64,000 nucleotides of DNA, taken from the NCBI GenBank assembly GCA_905250025.1, contig CAJNOJ010000188.1, positions 124,001 to 188,000 on the forward strand, in the 5' to 3' direction. Shown in pieces: positions 8,693 through 18,201 of the stretch. Each line of letters begins with the position of its first letter. Position 1 is the stretch's first letter. The stretch is from Adineta ricciae. Its lineage: Eukaryota; Rotifera; Eurotatoria; Adinetida; Adinetidae. A program made the translations under genes and the position numbers. A model generated the notes under the pieces. It did not search any database and had not been told where the DNA came from. It saw only the letters and a program-made list of their open reading frames with translations.

Positions 8693-10639
8693 ATGCTTCG
8701 AAACTATCGACTAGTTTGGCTTGACAATGACATTGACAATGTGAAAAACTATGATTCTATTGCACAATTAAGGTCAATCGTGAATACAATCGATACATTT
8801 AACGATATTGCTGCATGTTTTGAGCATATTGAAAGTATCAAAGACGAGACGTCAGCATTACTCGTTTCAAATAAGCTTGGCGAAAAAATAATACCAACTA
8901 TACACAAGCAATCGAATATAAACGCGATCTTTATCTTTAGCCAAACCGTCATCTCCGACAATCGATGGATGCAGAAGTGGTGGAAAATACATGGAGCATT
9001 CCATGATATATCATCCGTTTGCCGAGCATTGAAGTCTGCTACTTACGATTACAATCAGAGTACAATCGCAATGAATTGTTCCCGAACGAATAGACTCGAT
9101 CATGACCTCATTTATACGTTTTTACTAAAAGAAATCTTATCTACAATCAAGTTTGAATACGAGCATAAGCGTGAATTTCTGAAATACTGTCGCGAACAAT
9201 ATGTGGGCAACAGTATACAATTGAAAAAAGTCGATCAACTTCAAACGGACTATCGTCGGCAGGACGCTATCGCATGGTACACACATGAAGGAATCTTGTA
9301 TTCGATGCTTAATGATGCTTTGCGTACACTGAATGTAGATTTAGTTCTCAAGATGGGCTTCTTTATCAATGATCTTCATGAACAAATTGTTGCTCGTCAT
9401 TTGCAACAGCATGGTAATCAGCAGGTGGCAGAGCCACTCACTGTATTTCGAAGTCAAGGTGTTTCTCATTCAAATTTCGACTTGTTGATGAGAACACGAG
9501 GTGGAGTATTATCGTTTAACAACTTTCTGTATACCAATAAGAATCGTGCCGAATCTCTTGATTTTGCCCGACGGACAATGACTAAATATGACGTAGTTGG
9601 CGTTCTTTTTATCGTTACTGTTGATTCTGCAACATCTAAAACTCCGTTTGTTAATATTCATATGGAAGGTGACGAAGAACAGGTACTCTTCTCTATGCAC
9701 TCAATCTTTCGCATTGATCAAATGAAACAAATCAACGGAAATAATCGTTTTTGGCAAGTTGAATTATCGTTGATGGATAGTGATAAATATTTATCTGATG
9801 ATAGTATTCAACATGCGCGCAAAGAAATAGAAGGATCAACCGAATGGGTTCGAATAGGAAAACTGATGGTAAAGTTAGGACAATATGATCTAGCCGAAAG
9901 CCTTTATCGAAAGATTCTTTTACAAACAAATCAGGCAAAATCACAAGCAGATTTACTATACCAACTTGGATGTATCTATTGTATTCAAGGGAAATATTTC
10001 GAAGCATTAGCATCCTATGAAAAAGTGTTAAGGATGCATGACAAATTATTCTCGTCGAAACATCCCAGCATTGCCAAGTGCTACAATGATATCGCAATTG
10101 TCTATGGTGAAATGAACGAAATCTCAACGGCACTATTCTATTCGGAAAAAGCTATCGAAATATTCGAGAAAGCCGTTGAAGAGAATCCTTTAGATTTAGC
10201 AAATGCCTACGAGATCATTGGAGTATTATATTCCAAGAGGAATGATTATTTAAAGGCACTTGCGTATTATGGAAAAGCATCGAGAATCTACCAAAGAACT
10301 CTACCTGCAAAAGATCCTCAGTTTGCTAATTTGAATACTAATATTGGTTCCATCTATGCTAGAATGAGCGAATATCTTACAGCACTGACATATTTCGAGA
10401 AAGCACTTGAAATTCAAAGCAAAAGTCTTCCTTCAAACCATCCTGACCTAGCCTTTTCCTATGGACACATAGGATTGGCGTCGTTCTTTACCGGGAATCA
10501 CTCAAATGGATTATTGTATTGTCAACGAGCATTAGAAGTAGCCCAACAGTCATTACCGGTAAATCATCCTCATATTCAAATCTATAAGGCTAATTTAAAC
10601 TGCATTACATCACAAATGAACGATACTGTACAGGAATAA
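8693..10639 (+). CDS. ART-like/TPR protein with Gln in place of the catalytic Glu (648 aa)
   Basis: Same plan as its neighbour: N-terminal alpha/beta region (YRLVWLDND), ART-like domain, then about six or seven TPRs from residue 390. ART landmarks are R253 (VFRSQG), S274 (LSFNNF) and DEEQVLF before SMHSIFRI. The residue directly before VLF, where ARTs have the catalytic Glu, is Gln330; Glu328 sits two residues earlier. The copy at 50424 has the same Gln, so this may be a catalytically weakened or non-catalytic paralog acting as a scaffold. I start at 8693 rather than the longer 8627 option because copy B lacks the upstream ATG and both copies then give 648 residues. AATAAA follows the stop by about 25 bp. 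Confidence 0.83.
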   Translation: MLRNYRLVWLDNDIDNVKNYDSIAQLRSIVNTIDTFNDIAACFEHIESIKDETSALLVSNKLGEKIIPTIHKQSNINAIFIFSQTVISDNRWMQKWWKIHGAFHDISSVCRALKSATYDYNQSTIAMNCSRTNRLDHDLIYTFLLKEILSTIKFEYEHKREFLKYCREQYVGNSIQLKKVDQLQTDYRRQDAIAWYTHEGILYSMLNDALRTLNVDLVLKMGFFINDLHEQIVARHLQQHGNQQVAEPLTVFRSQGVSHSNFDLLMRTRGGVLSFNNFLYTNKNRAESLDFARRTMTKYDVVGVLFIVTVDSATSKTPFVNIHMEGDEEQVLFSMHSIFRIDQMKQINGNNRFWQVELSLMDSDKYLSDDSIQHARKEIEGSTEWVRIGKLMVKLGQYDLAESLYRKILLQTNQAKSQADLLYQLGCIYCIQGKYFEALASYEKVLRMHDKLFSSKHPSIAKCYNDIAIVYGEMNEISTALFYSEKAIEIFEKAVEENPLDLANAYEIIGVLYSKRNDYLKALAYYGKASRIYQRTLPAKDPQFANLNTNIGSIYARMSEYLTALTYFEKALEIQSKSLPSNHPDLAFSYGHIGLASFFTGNHSNGLLYCQRALEVAQQSLPVNHPHIQIYKANLNCITSQMNDTVQE

Positions 10640-11188
10640 AACTATTCTTCGTGATACTATTCTAATAAATTTTTGCATTCATTTGTACATGAGAAGTTCT
10701 TTTTTTGTTGAACTGTGACCTTCCTACTGTTGGAGAAGTTTCTGAGCACTTTTAATGGCGCTCGCACGCGCGTAAAAGCTCTTCAAAGATGAGTTGTCGT
10801 TCGTCGTAGAATACTTCGATGGTTTATGAATACAAACTGTTTGTTTTCTTTTGTATTCTCACTGCAAAAATTGATTCTATTTTCAGAATATTAGAAGGTA
10901 TGATGAATATTGCAATGATGTAATGCTCTGAGTCGGATTATGAGATTTTATATATTAGTGCTGCAGATTCGAATGGTATAGCACAAAATTCCTTCCCACA
11001 TTCTCTATAATTGAATTTGACCTTTTCAAAGAAAACAGGAAATTGGATATATACGTATAAAGTTTAGAGTTTCATATTTTATTCTAACCTTCTCTCTACA
11101 CTCATTAGTCTGTTATGTCGACATCATCTCTTACTAACTATTTATCTGATTTATAACCACCAACCTTGGAATTGATTACCGAACTTCA
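10640..11188. other. Intergenic; nothing recognised
   Basis: AT-rich 3' flank of the ART-TPR gene. A poly(A) signal AATAAA lies near 10662. No coding or structural signal seen. Confidence 0.5.
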
Positions 11189-11690
11189 ATGTATCTTATT
11201 GGCATGGGAGATAATCTGTTGAATATCTTGATTATCACACGATGTAAATTGAGTGATTAGCGCATGTTTACTGTATTTCATTGTTATTTCTATCAGACAG
11301 ATCATTCTTTTCAATAGTTTAGCATTAACTATAATTATCATGTAGCTAACTGGTGACGACCTATTTATCTTTAGTCTTGGATTAATGCGACAATTCTTAT
11401 GTTTAATTTCCATTGATCAGTGGTTTATAGTGACAAAGAATGTCCACATGAGACGAGCTAAGCCATCAGAAGTTGTTCGATGGTTAATCGTTGGCGTTAG
11501 TTTATTTCGAATGATTTATTCTATTCATACACTGGTTGGTTTCCAATCGTCGAAAGAATGCGATTGTACACATTTGTTATGCACAGACAGTTGTGCATTG
11601 TTTTACATTATACATTATACTGTCTCCTCTCTAATACCGATTTTAAATATTATTTTGTGTAACATTTTAACTGTTAAAAATTTACGTTAG
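11189..11690 (+). pseudogene. 7TM receptor pseudogene
   Basis: The plus strand begins MYLIGMGDNLLNILIITR, a typical TM1 with the Gly-x-x-x-Asn pattern. It meets an in-frame TAG at 11258-11260, then further stops. A later open stretch (11385-11690) has a DQW/TKN loop like the end of TM3 and two hydrophobic segments ending in a Pro-containing helix and NILTVKNLR, as in TM5. The central part is missing or scrambled. The copy at 52747 has a cleaner TM1 (GIGGNLMNILIFT) but a different extra stop and a deletion, so both copies are dead. Confidence 0.65.
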
Positions 11691-12263
11691 CGATGACTTC
11701 ATGTTTTTTCAACCTTGCAACGTCAAGGAGAATCGAACTCGATGGCTGTTATATTACCTCAATACACTGTATGTCATCGACGAGAGATGCAGTTACTTAG
11801 ATTGCCACTTTTACAAGTTGCTTTCTACACTAGCTTAAATATTTAAGGTACATTTTTTCTTCTCTATACCTGTTTTTTACAAATTATCAAACGAAAAGTG
11901 CAGATCAATATGCTATTGATGGATTTCTTATTATTTATCAATAATTTATCAATCATCTAAAGAACATTTTATACTGATGTGTAGTAGTGCTTCTTTTGAT
12001 ATTGGATGTCTGAAATCTATGAGAATACATAGCTGTAATAAAAAACAGACCCTTTGCCTTTCTTTAAACATGTATTTGTATCGAAAAGATTTTGTCTTCG
12101 GGCTAATGAAAATTTAGACTCCTAGGTTTCACACAAAGATGCGCCAGCTATGTCTTAAGCTATTTAAATGGTATTGAATGTGTTTATTTCAAGGAATCTA
12201 ACGCTGGTTTAATATAAAAAGAAAACGTATAAAATACAACAGTTTATGTCACATATCTGTACT
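11691..12263. other. Intergenic; nothing recognised
   Basis: AT-rich and conserved in copy B (53141-53717) with small indels. No open frame on either strand survives in both copies. Confidence 0.5.
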
Positions 12264-12762
12264 TCATTCCTAAATTATACAAATAGAAAATAAATAATTT
12301 AGGAAATTGTAGAAAAAAAGCACTTACTTTATGTTCGATCTTTACATGAATTTCGCCTTTCGAACGAAGACCTAACAGGGCGGGTAGTTTTATCCACTCG
12401 TCAAAAGCGCCTTTGGAAAAATCATGCTTTCTCAGATCAATCTTTGCTTCGCCGATCGAATCTTTGCCGACTGCATCGTCATCATAAACATGAAGATGTA
12501 AATCGTCATGATTTCGCGATAAATTACTACGATATACAACTTATAAATCAAATCAGATCATCGTATGAATAGGAACAACTTACAAGGTAAATGTTTCGTT
12601 CCACTGAGGATCGTTGTTATTCTTAATCGTCTTTGTTCGTTGTTTGTAGTCTTTGTCTAGATAGACTTCAACGAAAGCATCATTTTTGCCAACGATGTCT
12701 TGATCTTTGAGATGACGAGCTTCGATAATGGTTACTTCAAGTGTACCGTGTGAACCACTCAT
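12264..12762 (-). CDS. Small C2-domain protein (127 aa, three exons)
   Basis: Exon 1 (12762-12584) encodes MSGSHGTLEVTIIEARHL, a typical C2 opening, with Asp residues in KDQD and KNDAFVEVYL. A 57-bp intron (12583-12527) follows. Exon 2 (12526-12328) gives NHDDLHLHVYDDD, the second Ca-binding loop, then VGKDSIGEAKIDL and ends VKIEHK at a GTAAGT donor. An acceptor at 12270 would add a two-codon last exon (Glu, stop TGA at 12264-12266); the same acceptor exists in copy B. The frame is exact: 179+199+6 nt. One C2 domain and no membrane anchor suggest a soluble Ca/phospholipid-binding adaptor. The terminal mini-exon is inferred. Confidence 0.75.
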
Positions 12763-13566
12763 AATGCTTGTTCGTTCAGGTTATTGTTGAGAATTTTTAG
12801 AAAGATTGGTGAATGAAAAAAGACAGTAAATGTTCGACGTATTTAAATGCATTTGTTTCTTTCCGTTCTTAATAATACGAGAAAAAGAACCTTTTAACTT
12901 TTTGTTATGAGAGAAGCAAAGAAAACGAATGAGGAGTTCATATGGTTGCATCGAAAGTAAAAAGAATAACGAATTGGTAGATTCTAGAATACAAACAATG
13001 CTTTCTTTTTTTTGTCAGCTTCGTTCGTCACTTGAAAAAGTATGTACCATCAAAAAAAATTTCAAACAGTACTTCTGCGTTCGCGGCGAAACACGTGATC
13101 TGTACGATGATGAAAATCGAGAAGGTCTTTTGGTAGAGCATCAAGATGAACTCAAAGAATTCTTTTTATTTGCAAGTATCTATGACTAATTATGGGGAAT
13201 TATTCATCGTGATAATGTCAATCATTGCGATGACGTTCAAATTATTAACGATGACGATGTATGCGGATATTTTCGTGTTTGTCTAATATGTATGGAAGAT
13301 TAAGATAGAGAGTTCTTTAGTCGGATTGTAAAGAATAACAAGCTCATTCATTTTTAAAGTCAATTATTTCATCAGATCTCAGATAGCTATAAAAAGTGTT
13401 TTTTTGCTAACGAGAATAGACCGACGTTGACAATAATGAAAATGAGACCATGTCTAAACAGAAGATAGTCAATGGTCAGTGCGATTAGACGTCTCTTTAG
13501 ATCCTGAGAAATTACATTTGCTGCCAATCTTAGTTAAAGAGACCCAAACTTCAAAAATGTATCGAA
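12763..13566. other. Intergenic between C2 gene and tRNA-Trp
   Basis: Contains an 86-codon plus-strand frame (12929-13189) matching no family I know. In copy B (near 54388-54626) it is disrupted by deletions, so I do not call it a gene. Confidence 0.5.
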
Positions 13567-13638
13567 GACTCCGTGGCGCAACGGTAGCGCGTCTGACTCC
13601 AGATCAGAAGGTTGCGTGTTCAAGTCACGTCGGGGTCA
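13567..13638 (+). tRNA. tRNA-Trp (anticodon CCA)
   Basis: 72 nt that folds as a cloverleaf. The acceptor stem GACTCCG pairs with CGGGGTC, with one G-U. The anticodon stem TCTGA/TCAGA encloses loop CTCCAGA with anticodon CCA at 13599-13601. The internal promoter A box (TGGCGCAACGG) and B box (GTTCAAGTC) are present, and the TTTTT pol III terminator lies just downstream (about 13649). No intron and no encoded CCA end, as usual for animals. The second copy is identical. Confidence 0.93.
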
Positions 13639-14939
13639 AATATACTCTTTTTAGTAATTTTACGTAAAAATGATCGATCTTTTATTTTTCAATGATAATT
13701 CCATTAGAGAAGAATTTGTCACACTCGAAAAATAAATAAATTATTAGATGTGAAGCTATTCGTTCACACTTATACTCTCTCGATGTACGTACATTGCTGG
13801 CGTGACGTAGCCACAATGAATACACAAGTTACATATAATATTTCTGGAAAAAAAGATGAAAGACTTCGAAGCTGTGGCGAGTATCCTATTAGTGTGCTAA
13901 TGTTCGAAGGAAATGACTTTGAAAATCTTCCATTAAACACCAAATATTGGCTGTATCTACAAAAACCGATTATTCTTCATGCCTTCATAAGAACGAATTT
14001 TGCTATTAATAAATTATTAAATTTCTAAAAAACGAGAATAATCTGAGCAGATAATCAAAAGAAATAGCGTCCAAAATTATTTGCTTATTCATCTTATGTC
14101 ACTAATATGAGTTCAAAACAATTTGTTCTCCTGGTTGTATTTGTCGAACAAATGAACAAGATAGGCGATCATTTCGTCTGTCTCTACTCACTGATTGGCA
14201 ATGTCATCGTTCCAATACAACTGGTTCACCGTTTGTTTAGCACTTAGTTGTAGAGCAGTCAGTTACTATCGTTCGAATTTCAATGGCCAATTGTTTACTG
14301 ACATGCCAAATTCAAATGGAAACATATTATTAAATGCTAAAATTACTACGACGATTGTTGTCCTAGAACAAACGAGTTCCCACTGTTTAGTATAGGCGTG
14401 CAACGGAAAAGATTAGAAGAGTGATTGTTTGGTTGAATCGAAAATACATTACACTTTATATTATGATTACAATATTCTTTTGATGGCACACGGACAATTC
14501 ATGTCATATGTATACTATAATTAATTTACATTGAAAAATGATCTTTTCTTGGTTGGCATTGTTGATCTATTGAGTCCTCAAATGAAAAACTAATCATAAG
14601 TAGTATGCTACTAAATGGTGTCCAGACGTCCTTGACTTGATACATGTTAAACTTGTCACACCGGATTTTGTTAATTGTTTACGAACATAACTCTTGCAGG
14701 AGACGCATGTCTCTCTTCATTCATCTGTATATTTTCGTAATCTTGTTACAATTATTAAATTCTACGACGAATAGTCTGCGATCAATTTTCTCCTTCTGCT
14801 ATTTTTTTATCCATATTTATGAAAAAAACTCATGGTAAAGGATCAGAAATCTTAACGTCGAAAGAAATTGCGGGAAACCAGTTTAGAATCATCATGTTTT
14901 ATTTTTGCATTCTAGAAAATAAAATCGTCATAGAAATAT
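13639..14939. other. Intergenic; no conserved gene
   Basis: Short frames at 13750-14028, 14195-14395 and 14644-14838 resemble nothing recognised, and indels break them in copy B (55083-56305). Treated as non-coding. Confidence 0.55.
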
Positions 14940-15467
14940 TCAATAGTTTGATGTATCAAAATCAATTCTCATAACATTAATATTCGATTCGCCGTGCCGT
15001 AACGTTTCGACGAGGTGAAATCCTTGTTTTTCAAATAAACCTTGAGCACTTCTCGTCCATAGCCACACATATGTATGTTTCAATTCTTTCGCTAGTTCGA
15101 AGATTTTCCCAATCATGTACTTTGCTATACCTTGTCCACGATATTCTGGCTTCGTATAAGTACAAGCTAGCCAAGGTGTTATATTATAATATGGATTGCC
15201 TGGAGATACATCAAAAACTTCCAAACCAATAGTTGCAATAAGATTCTGACTCTGTTTATCCAGTAGAATCATTAATAAAGGTAGTTGTTTTTCATTTCGA
15301 ATATAATTCATTTCGGCGTCTTGTATCACAGCTTCGAGGGTCAGCAAACCGAATGCATGATAACTGTCCTGCCATTCGTTGTAGAATATGTTGCTTACTT
15401 CTTGAACATATTCCGGCTTTTCCCGTAAAAGATGAATTGTATATTTCGCTTCGAAGTTGTTACTCAT
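14940..15467 (-). CDS. GNAT-family N-acetyltransferase (175 aa)
   Basis: Single exon. The acetyl-CoA-binding motif A is clear: YTKPEYRGQGIAKYMIGKI (RGQGIA, the Q/RxxGxG/A loop), preceded by a beta strand LIATIGLEV and followed by YVWLWTRSAQGLFEKQGF, the motif B region ending in the usual EKxGF. Length fits a single GNAT domain. It transfers acetyl from acetyl-CoA to an amine; the substrate is unknown. Copy B (56306-56833) is intact at the same length, so both are probably functional. Confidence 0.85.
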   Translation of the reverse strand: MSNNFEAKYTIHLLREKPEYVQEVSNIFYNEWQDSYHAFGLLTLEAVIQDAEMNYIRNEKQLPLLMILLDKQSQNLIATIGLEVFDVSPGNPYYNITPWLACTYTKPEYRGQGIAKYMIGKIFELAKELKHTYVWLWTRSAQGLFEKQGFHLVETLRHGESNINVMRIDFDTSNY

Positions 15468-15621
15468 TTTTCACTCGATTACTTGTGATGAAAACAACGT
15501 ATCTGTTGTGCAAGATAACCGACATATGCATGACTCATATTCGATCTTTTGACAGATGTCAGTCTTTGACAAAATCTTATTTTATTATATGTGGCATGAA
15601 AAAGTTTTTCTTGTGTTTCAA

Positions 15622-16252
15622 TCAATCACGTGGTCGTCCATATAAAAGTGTGCTGTCCAATGCTTTTCTGTAGAATGTTGGATAATCATTACGATATTCC
15701 AGATAACATTCTTCATTATGGCTTCCATTTTTTCCAACAAACGGACTGTCTATCATTTGAATAATAGTTGACAAGATCGTATGCAATGATAATGTCGGTC
15801 TGTAGTTTGAATCTGCAAAGCGAAAGCCACAATCACAACCACAACATACACCTGTTTGTGAAATATTCGGATGATAAATTGGATCTAGAAACTGTATGTC
15901 AGGATATTTGAAAGGATATTCTGCAGTCAAACCAATCTGAAGAAGAAATGATGCGCGGCAGTACGGCTCACTTTGTAACAGAAGTCGACCTTCAATGGTG
16001 TGGCGGTAGTGTTCAGACGAACGTACGGTTATTGGCGTGTTGTTGAAACGTGGTGGTGGTCTATTGGTATCAATAGATTGTCCTGAAACTTTGTCTAATA
16101 TGAATTTATTTTCTGACTCCAACTTTTTAAGTAGTTTGATCTCAGCTATTACTTTGCGATTTAATAATACAGGAGAGGCTATAATGACACAAACAAATAC
16201 GTATTATTTTTTTACGAGTAGACGTATTATTCTTGATATACCTGAATCTGGA
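15622..16252 (-). CDS. 3' part of F-box/E2 fusion gene: UBC exon, cut by the N at 16253
   Basis: The large exon (16178-15622) encodes a UBC fold: helix 1 NRKVIAEIKLLKK, then AEYPFKYPDIQFLD, and YHPNISQTGVCC with the catalytic Cys expected at the second of the two. This resembles UBE2L3-type E2s (YHPNI...VC). The exon has no in-frame ATG before helix 1 and is preceded by a 63-bp GT-AG intron (16241-16179). Only 11 bp of the upstream exon remain before the N. The complete version is at 56988-58300. Here the F-box part is absent because sequence beyond the N belongs to another locus. Confidence 0.8.
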
Positions 16253-16253
16253 N
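16253..16253. other. Single unknown base (N) at an apparent join
   Basis: Left of the N is the F-box/E2 gene; right of it is an inverted piece of an S9 peptidase gene. In copy B the sequence runs on into the F-box exons instead. Confidence 0.9.
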
Positions 16254-16360
16254 ATTGGAAGACCTCATCATGTAGCAGGAACTGACATTCTTTCAGGAAT
16301 GGATCAATTAATTGCCGATGGAATTGTTGATCCATCTCGACTTGCTGTTGGTGGTTGCAA
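16254..16360 (+). pseudogene. Inverted fragment of an S9 peptidase catalytic domain
   Basis: The plus strand reads VAGTDILSGMDQLIAD then VDPSRLAVGGC, the segment just before the nucleophile motif (normally GxSYGG) of prolyl-oligopeptidase-family enzymes. It faces the minus-strand N-terminal half of the same family and meets it at the self-complementary hexamer TTGCAA (16355-16360). It ends exactly before the catalytic Ser. Confidence 0.75.
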
Positions 16361-17719
16361 TATTCCTTCTATTGTCTTACCATCATTTTTACTAGTCCAA
16401 TTGTATACGATGGTTTCTGGCAGATGTCTTTCGGTAAATAATTTATTTTCGTTAGTAATCTGTCTTGCCGACACTAAATTTTTAACATCTTGTGCACAGT
16501 AGATCTCCATAGGTCGTTGTGATGATGAATAAACAAAAGCTAAGGCACAGTTTGGATTCGAGGACGAGGCAACCGAAGTGTAACTTCCGGGAATTCCATC
16601 ATGTCGTACCCATTCTCCATCTATTGATTGTACTGAATAGACTTGTATTTGTGTTCTCCATTGACCAAGGACATACACGCCACCATCTACTTTTGCAGTG
16701 TAATCTATGATGTGCAGTTCGGATTTTTTTCCAACTCGACGTATAGTTCCATTTTTTACATGCAATGCGTATAGTTCTTGAATAACAGCATCATTATCAT
16801 CGTTCTGATCAATATTTACAGTAAAAAAGACAGTTTTACCATCGCTAGACAATTGCAACATTCGATCATCGTCTTCATCGTTTGTTAATCTGTTGATTAT
16901 TGAATTATCTTTCAGATCGAGCGAATAGATTTCATTGGTTTCCACGTTTTTATTAGTCAATTCCTTGCTGATGAAAATGAACTTGTCTTCGGACGGTACA
17001 AACAATAATTCGCGAACATGGAGTGGAATTGTTTGAAGAATATTTATTGTGTAAGTTATACCACCATTTGTTCCGCTAAGACGTACACTATAAAGCTTTG
17101 ATTCTTTATCAGATTGTTTCAGTTCTCCTTTCAGATTAGCTCTATTCAATTCTATATTTTGAAGTACATAAATAGTTGAAGCATTTTGAGACCATGTAAC
17201 AATAGTTGGAATTGAATATGCAACTGGAATGAATATAATAATACGTAATTCAATTGAATAGACAGAAAAGCCGTGTTTGAATTGATCGGGTGAATTTGCT
17301 CGACTTCCAAATGCACCAGGCAAGTTATTTGCTGTGTGGGATACGTATTTATCATATGAAACATATGTTATAAAATTACTGCTCGGTGACCATTGTGGAT
17401 TCACATTTGGTTCGAGATATTTTGTGATCTGGGTTGTTTCCATCGTCTGAATGTTGTACAACCATAGGCCATACGCATGATATTCAGTAACAGGCGATGG
17501 ACGTTTAGTTGCATAAAGTAGATATTGACCATTGGGTGAAAATGACATGTGCAGAAAAGTTGTATAATCGAAAAATTCATCCAATGTCAACTTTTGTTTT
17601 GTTTCAGATGTAGATGCAATAGATTCATCGATCGATGGCATTGAGTCTTGCTCAATTGGTATACATAACAGTGCATTAATAATAATTGTAAAATATACAA
17701 CAATGCTGAACAGCAACAT
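16355..17719 (-). CDS. Secreted S9 (prolyl-oligopeptidase-like) peptidase, N-terminal half only
   Basis: About 450 residues. A signal peptide (MLLFSIVVYFTIIINALLC) is followed by KLTLDEFFDYTTF and FSPNGQYLLYATKRP, the start of the beta-propeller of acylaminoacyl/dipeptidyl-peptidase-like S9 enzymes. Propeller strands with WSP and SSDGK motifs continue to WTSKNDGKTIEGIL, the usual link to the hydrolase domain. The hydrolase domain (Ser, Asp, His) is missing because the reading runs into the inverted fragment at 16355-16360. The last 20 or so codons of the open frame (to 16304) are antisense of that fragment. Extracellular peptide cleavage would be the role of an intact copy. Confidence 0.75.
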
Positions 17720-18201
17720 CGTTGATTTTGCTTGAAATTAGCTTAAACGATTTGTAAACGACGAGATAAAAATGTCCGACTGGTTTTCTCAGACATCGAG
17801 TGTGACACTTTATATACGTTAAGGCTGGGAAGACTGGTCTAAAACGTACTTGATGGGATACAGATAACGAATTCCATTGTATTGTACTGTATTCATTGCT
17901 AGAAATATTCTTAGTACACTGTGGGAACAGGGAAAGAATTTCCTTTCCTTCTCTTCGAAAAAAAAATGAAGTTTTTCACGTCGTCAATAGATTTCTTAAT
18001 GGATGATTTTTTTTATTAAAGCTATGTTGTTATTTTTGTATACTCACTGCACTGTTATCATTGCAGGACAGCAAAAAATTTCATAATCATGCTGATACAT
18101 GATGACAGTATGCGAATAAAGATTTTATTTTGAGTCTTACTTTAAAAACTCAACATCGTTTATTTTAGTTGCGTGTTTTAGTGCAGTCAAAAAGCGACAA
18201 G
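17720..18201. other. Divergent intergenic region
   Basis: Lies between the minus-strand S9 gene and the plus-strand NHL gene. It holds the TATA element of the S9 gene. Nothing else recognised. Confidence 0.5.
17808..17816 (-). promoter_or_regulatory. Candidate TATA box of the S9 peptidase gene
   Basis: The minus strand reads TATATAAAG about 90 bp upstream of the ATG at 17719. Confidence 0.4.

Larger units (their letters stand above)
2738..16252 (+). repeat. Block A of a 13.5-kb direct segmental repeat (partner 44542-57618)
   Basis: Everything from within the 7TM gene to the N at 16253 recurs in the same order and orientation about 41.4-41.7 kb to the right. That covers the ART-TPR pair, 7TM pseudogene, C2 gene, tRNA-Trp, GNAT gene and E2 exon. 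The first 200 residues of the large ART-TPR protein differ at about 11 positions between copies. Coding parts are collinear without frameshift; intergenic parts carry indels. Confidence 0.95.

Noticed and set aside
12929-13189. 86-codon plus-strand frame near the tRNA
   Set aside because: No recognisable domain, and broken by deletions in the second copy.
13750-14028. 92-codon plus-strand frame (and neighbours at 14195 and 14644)
   Set aside because: Not conserved in block B, where indels disrupt all three.
16037-16502. Plus-strand frames crossing the N at 16253
   Set aside because: They are antisense of the E2 exon or span the join; only the short S9 fragment 16254-16360 carries real coding similarity.
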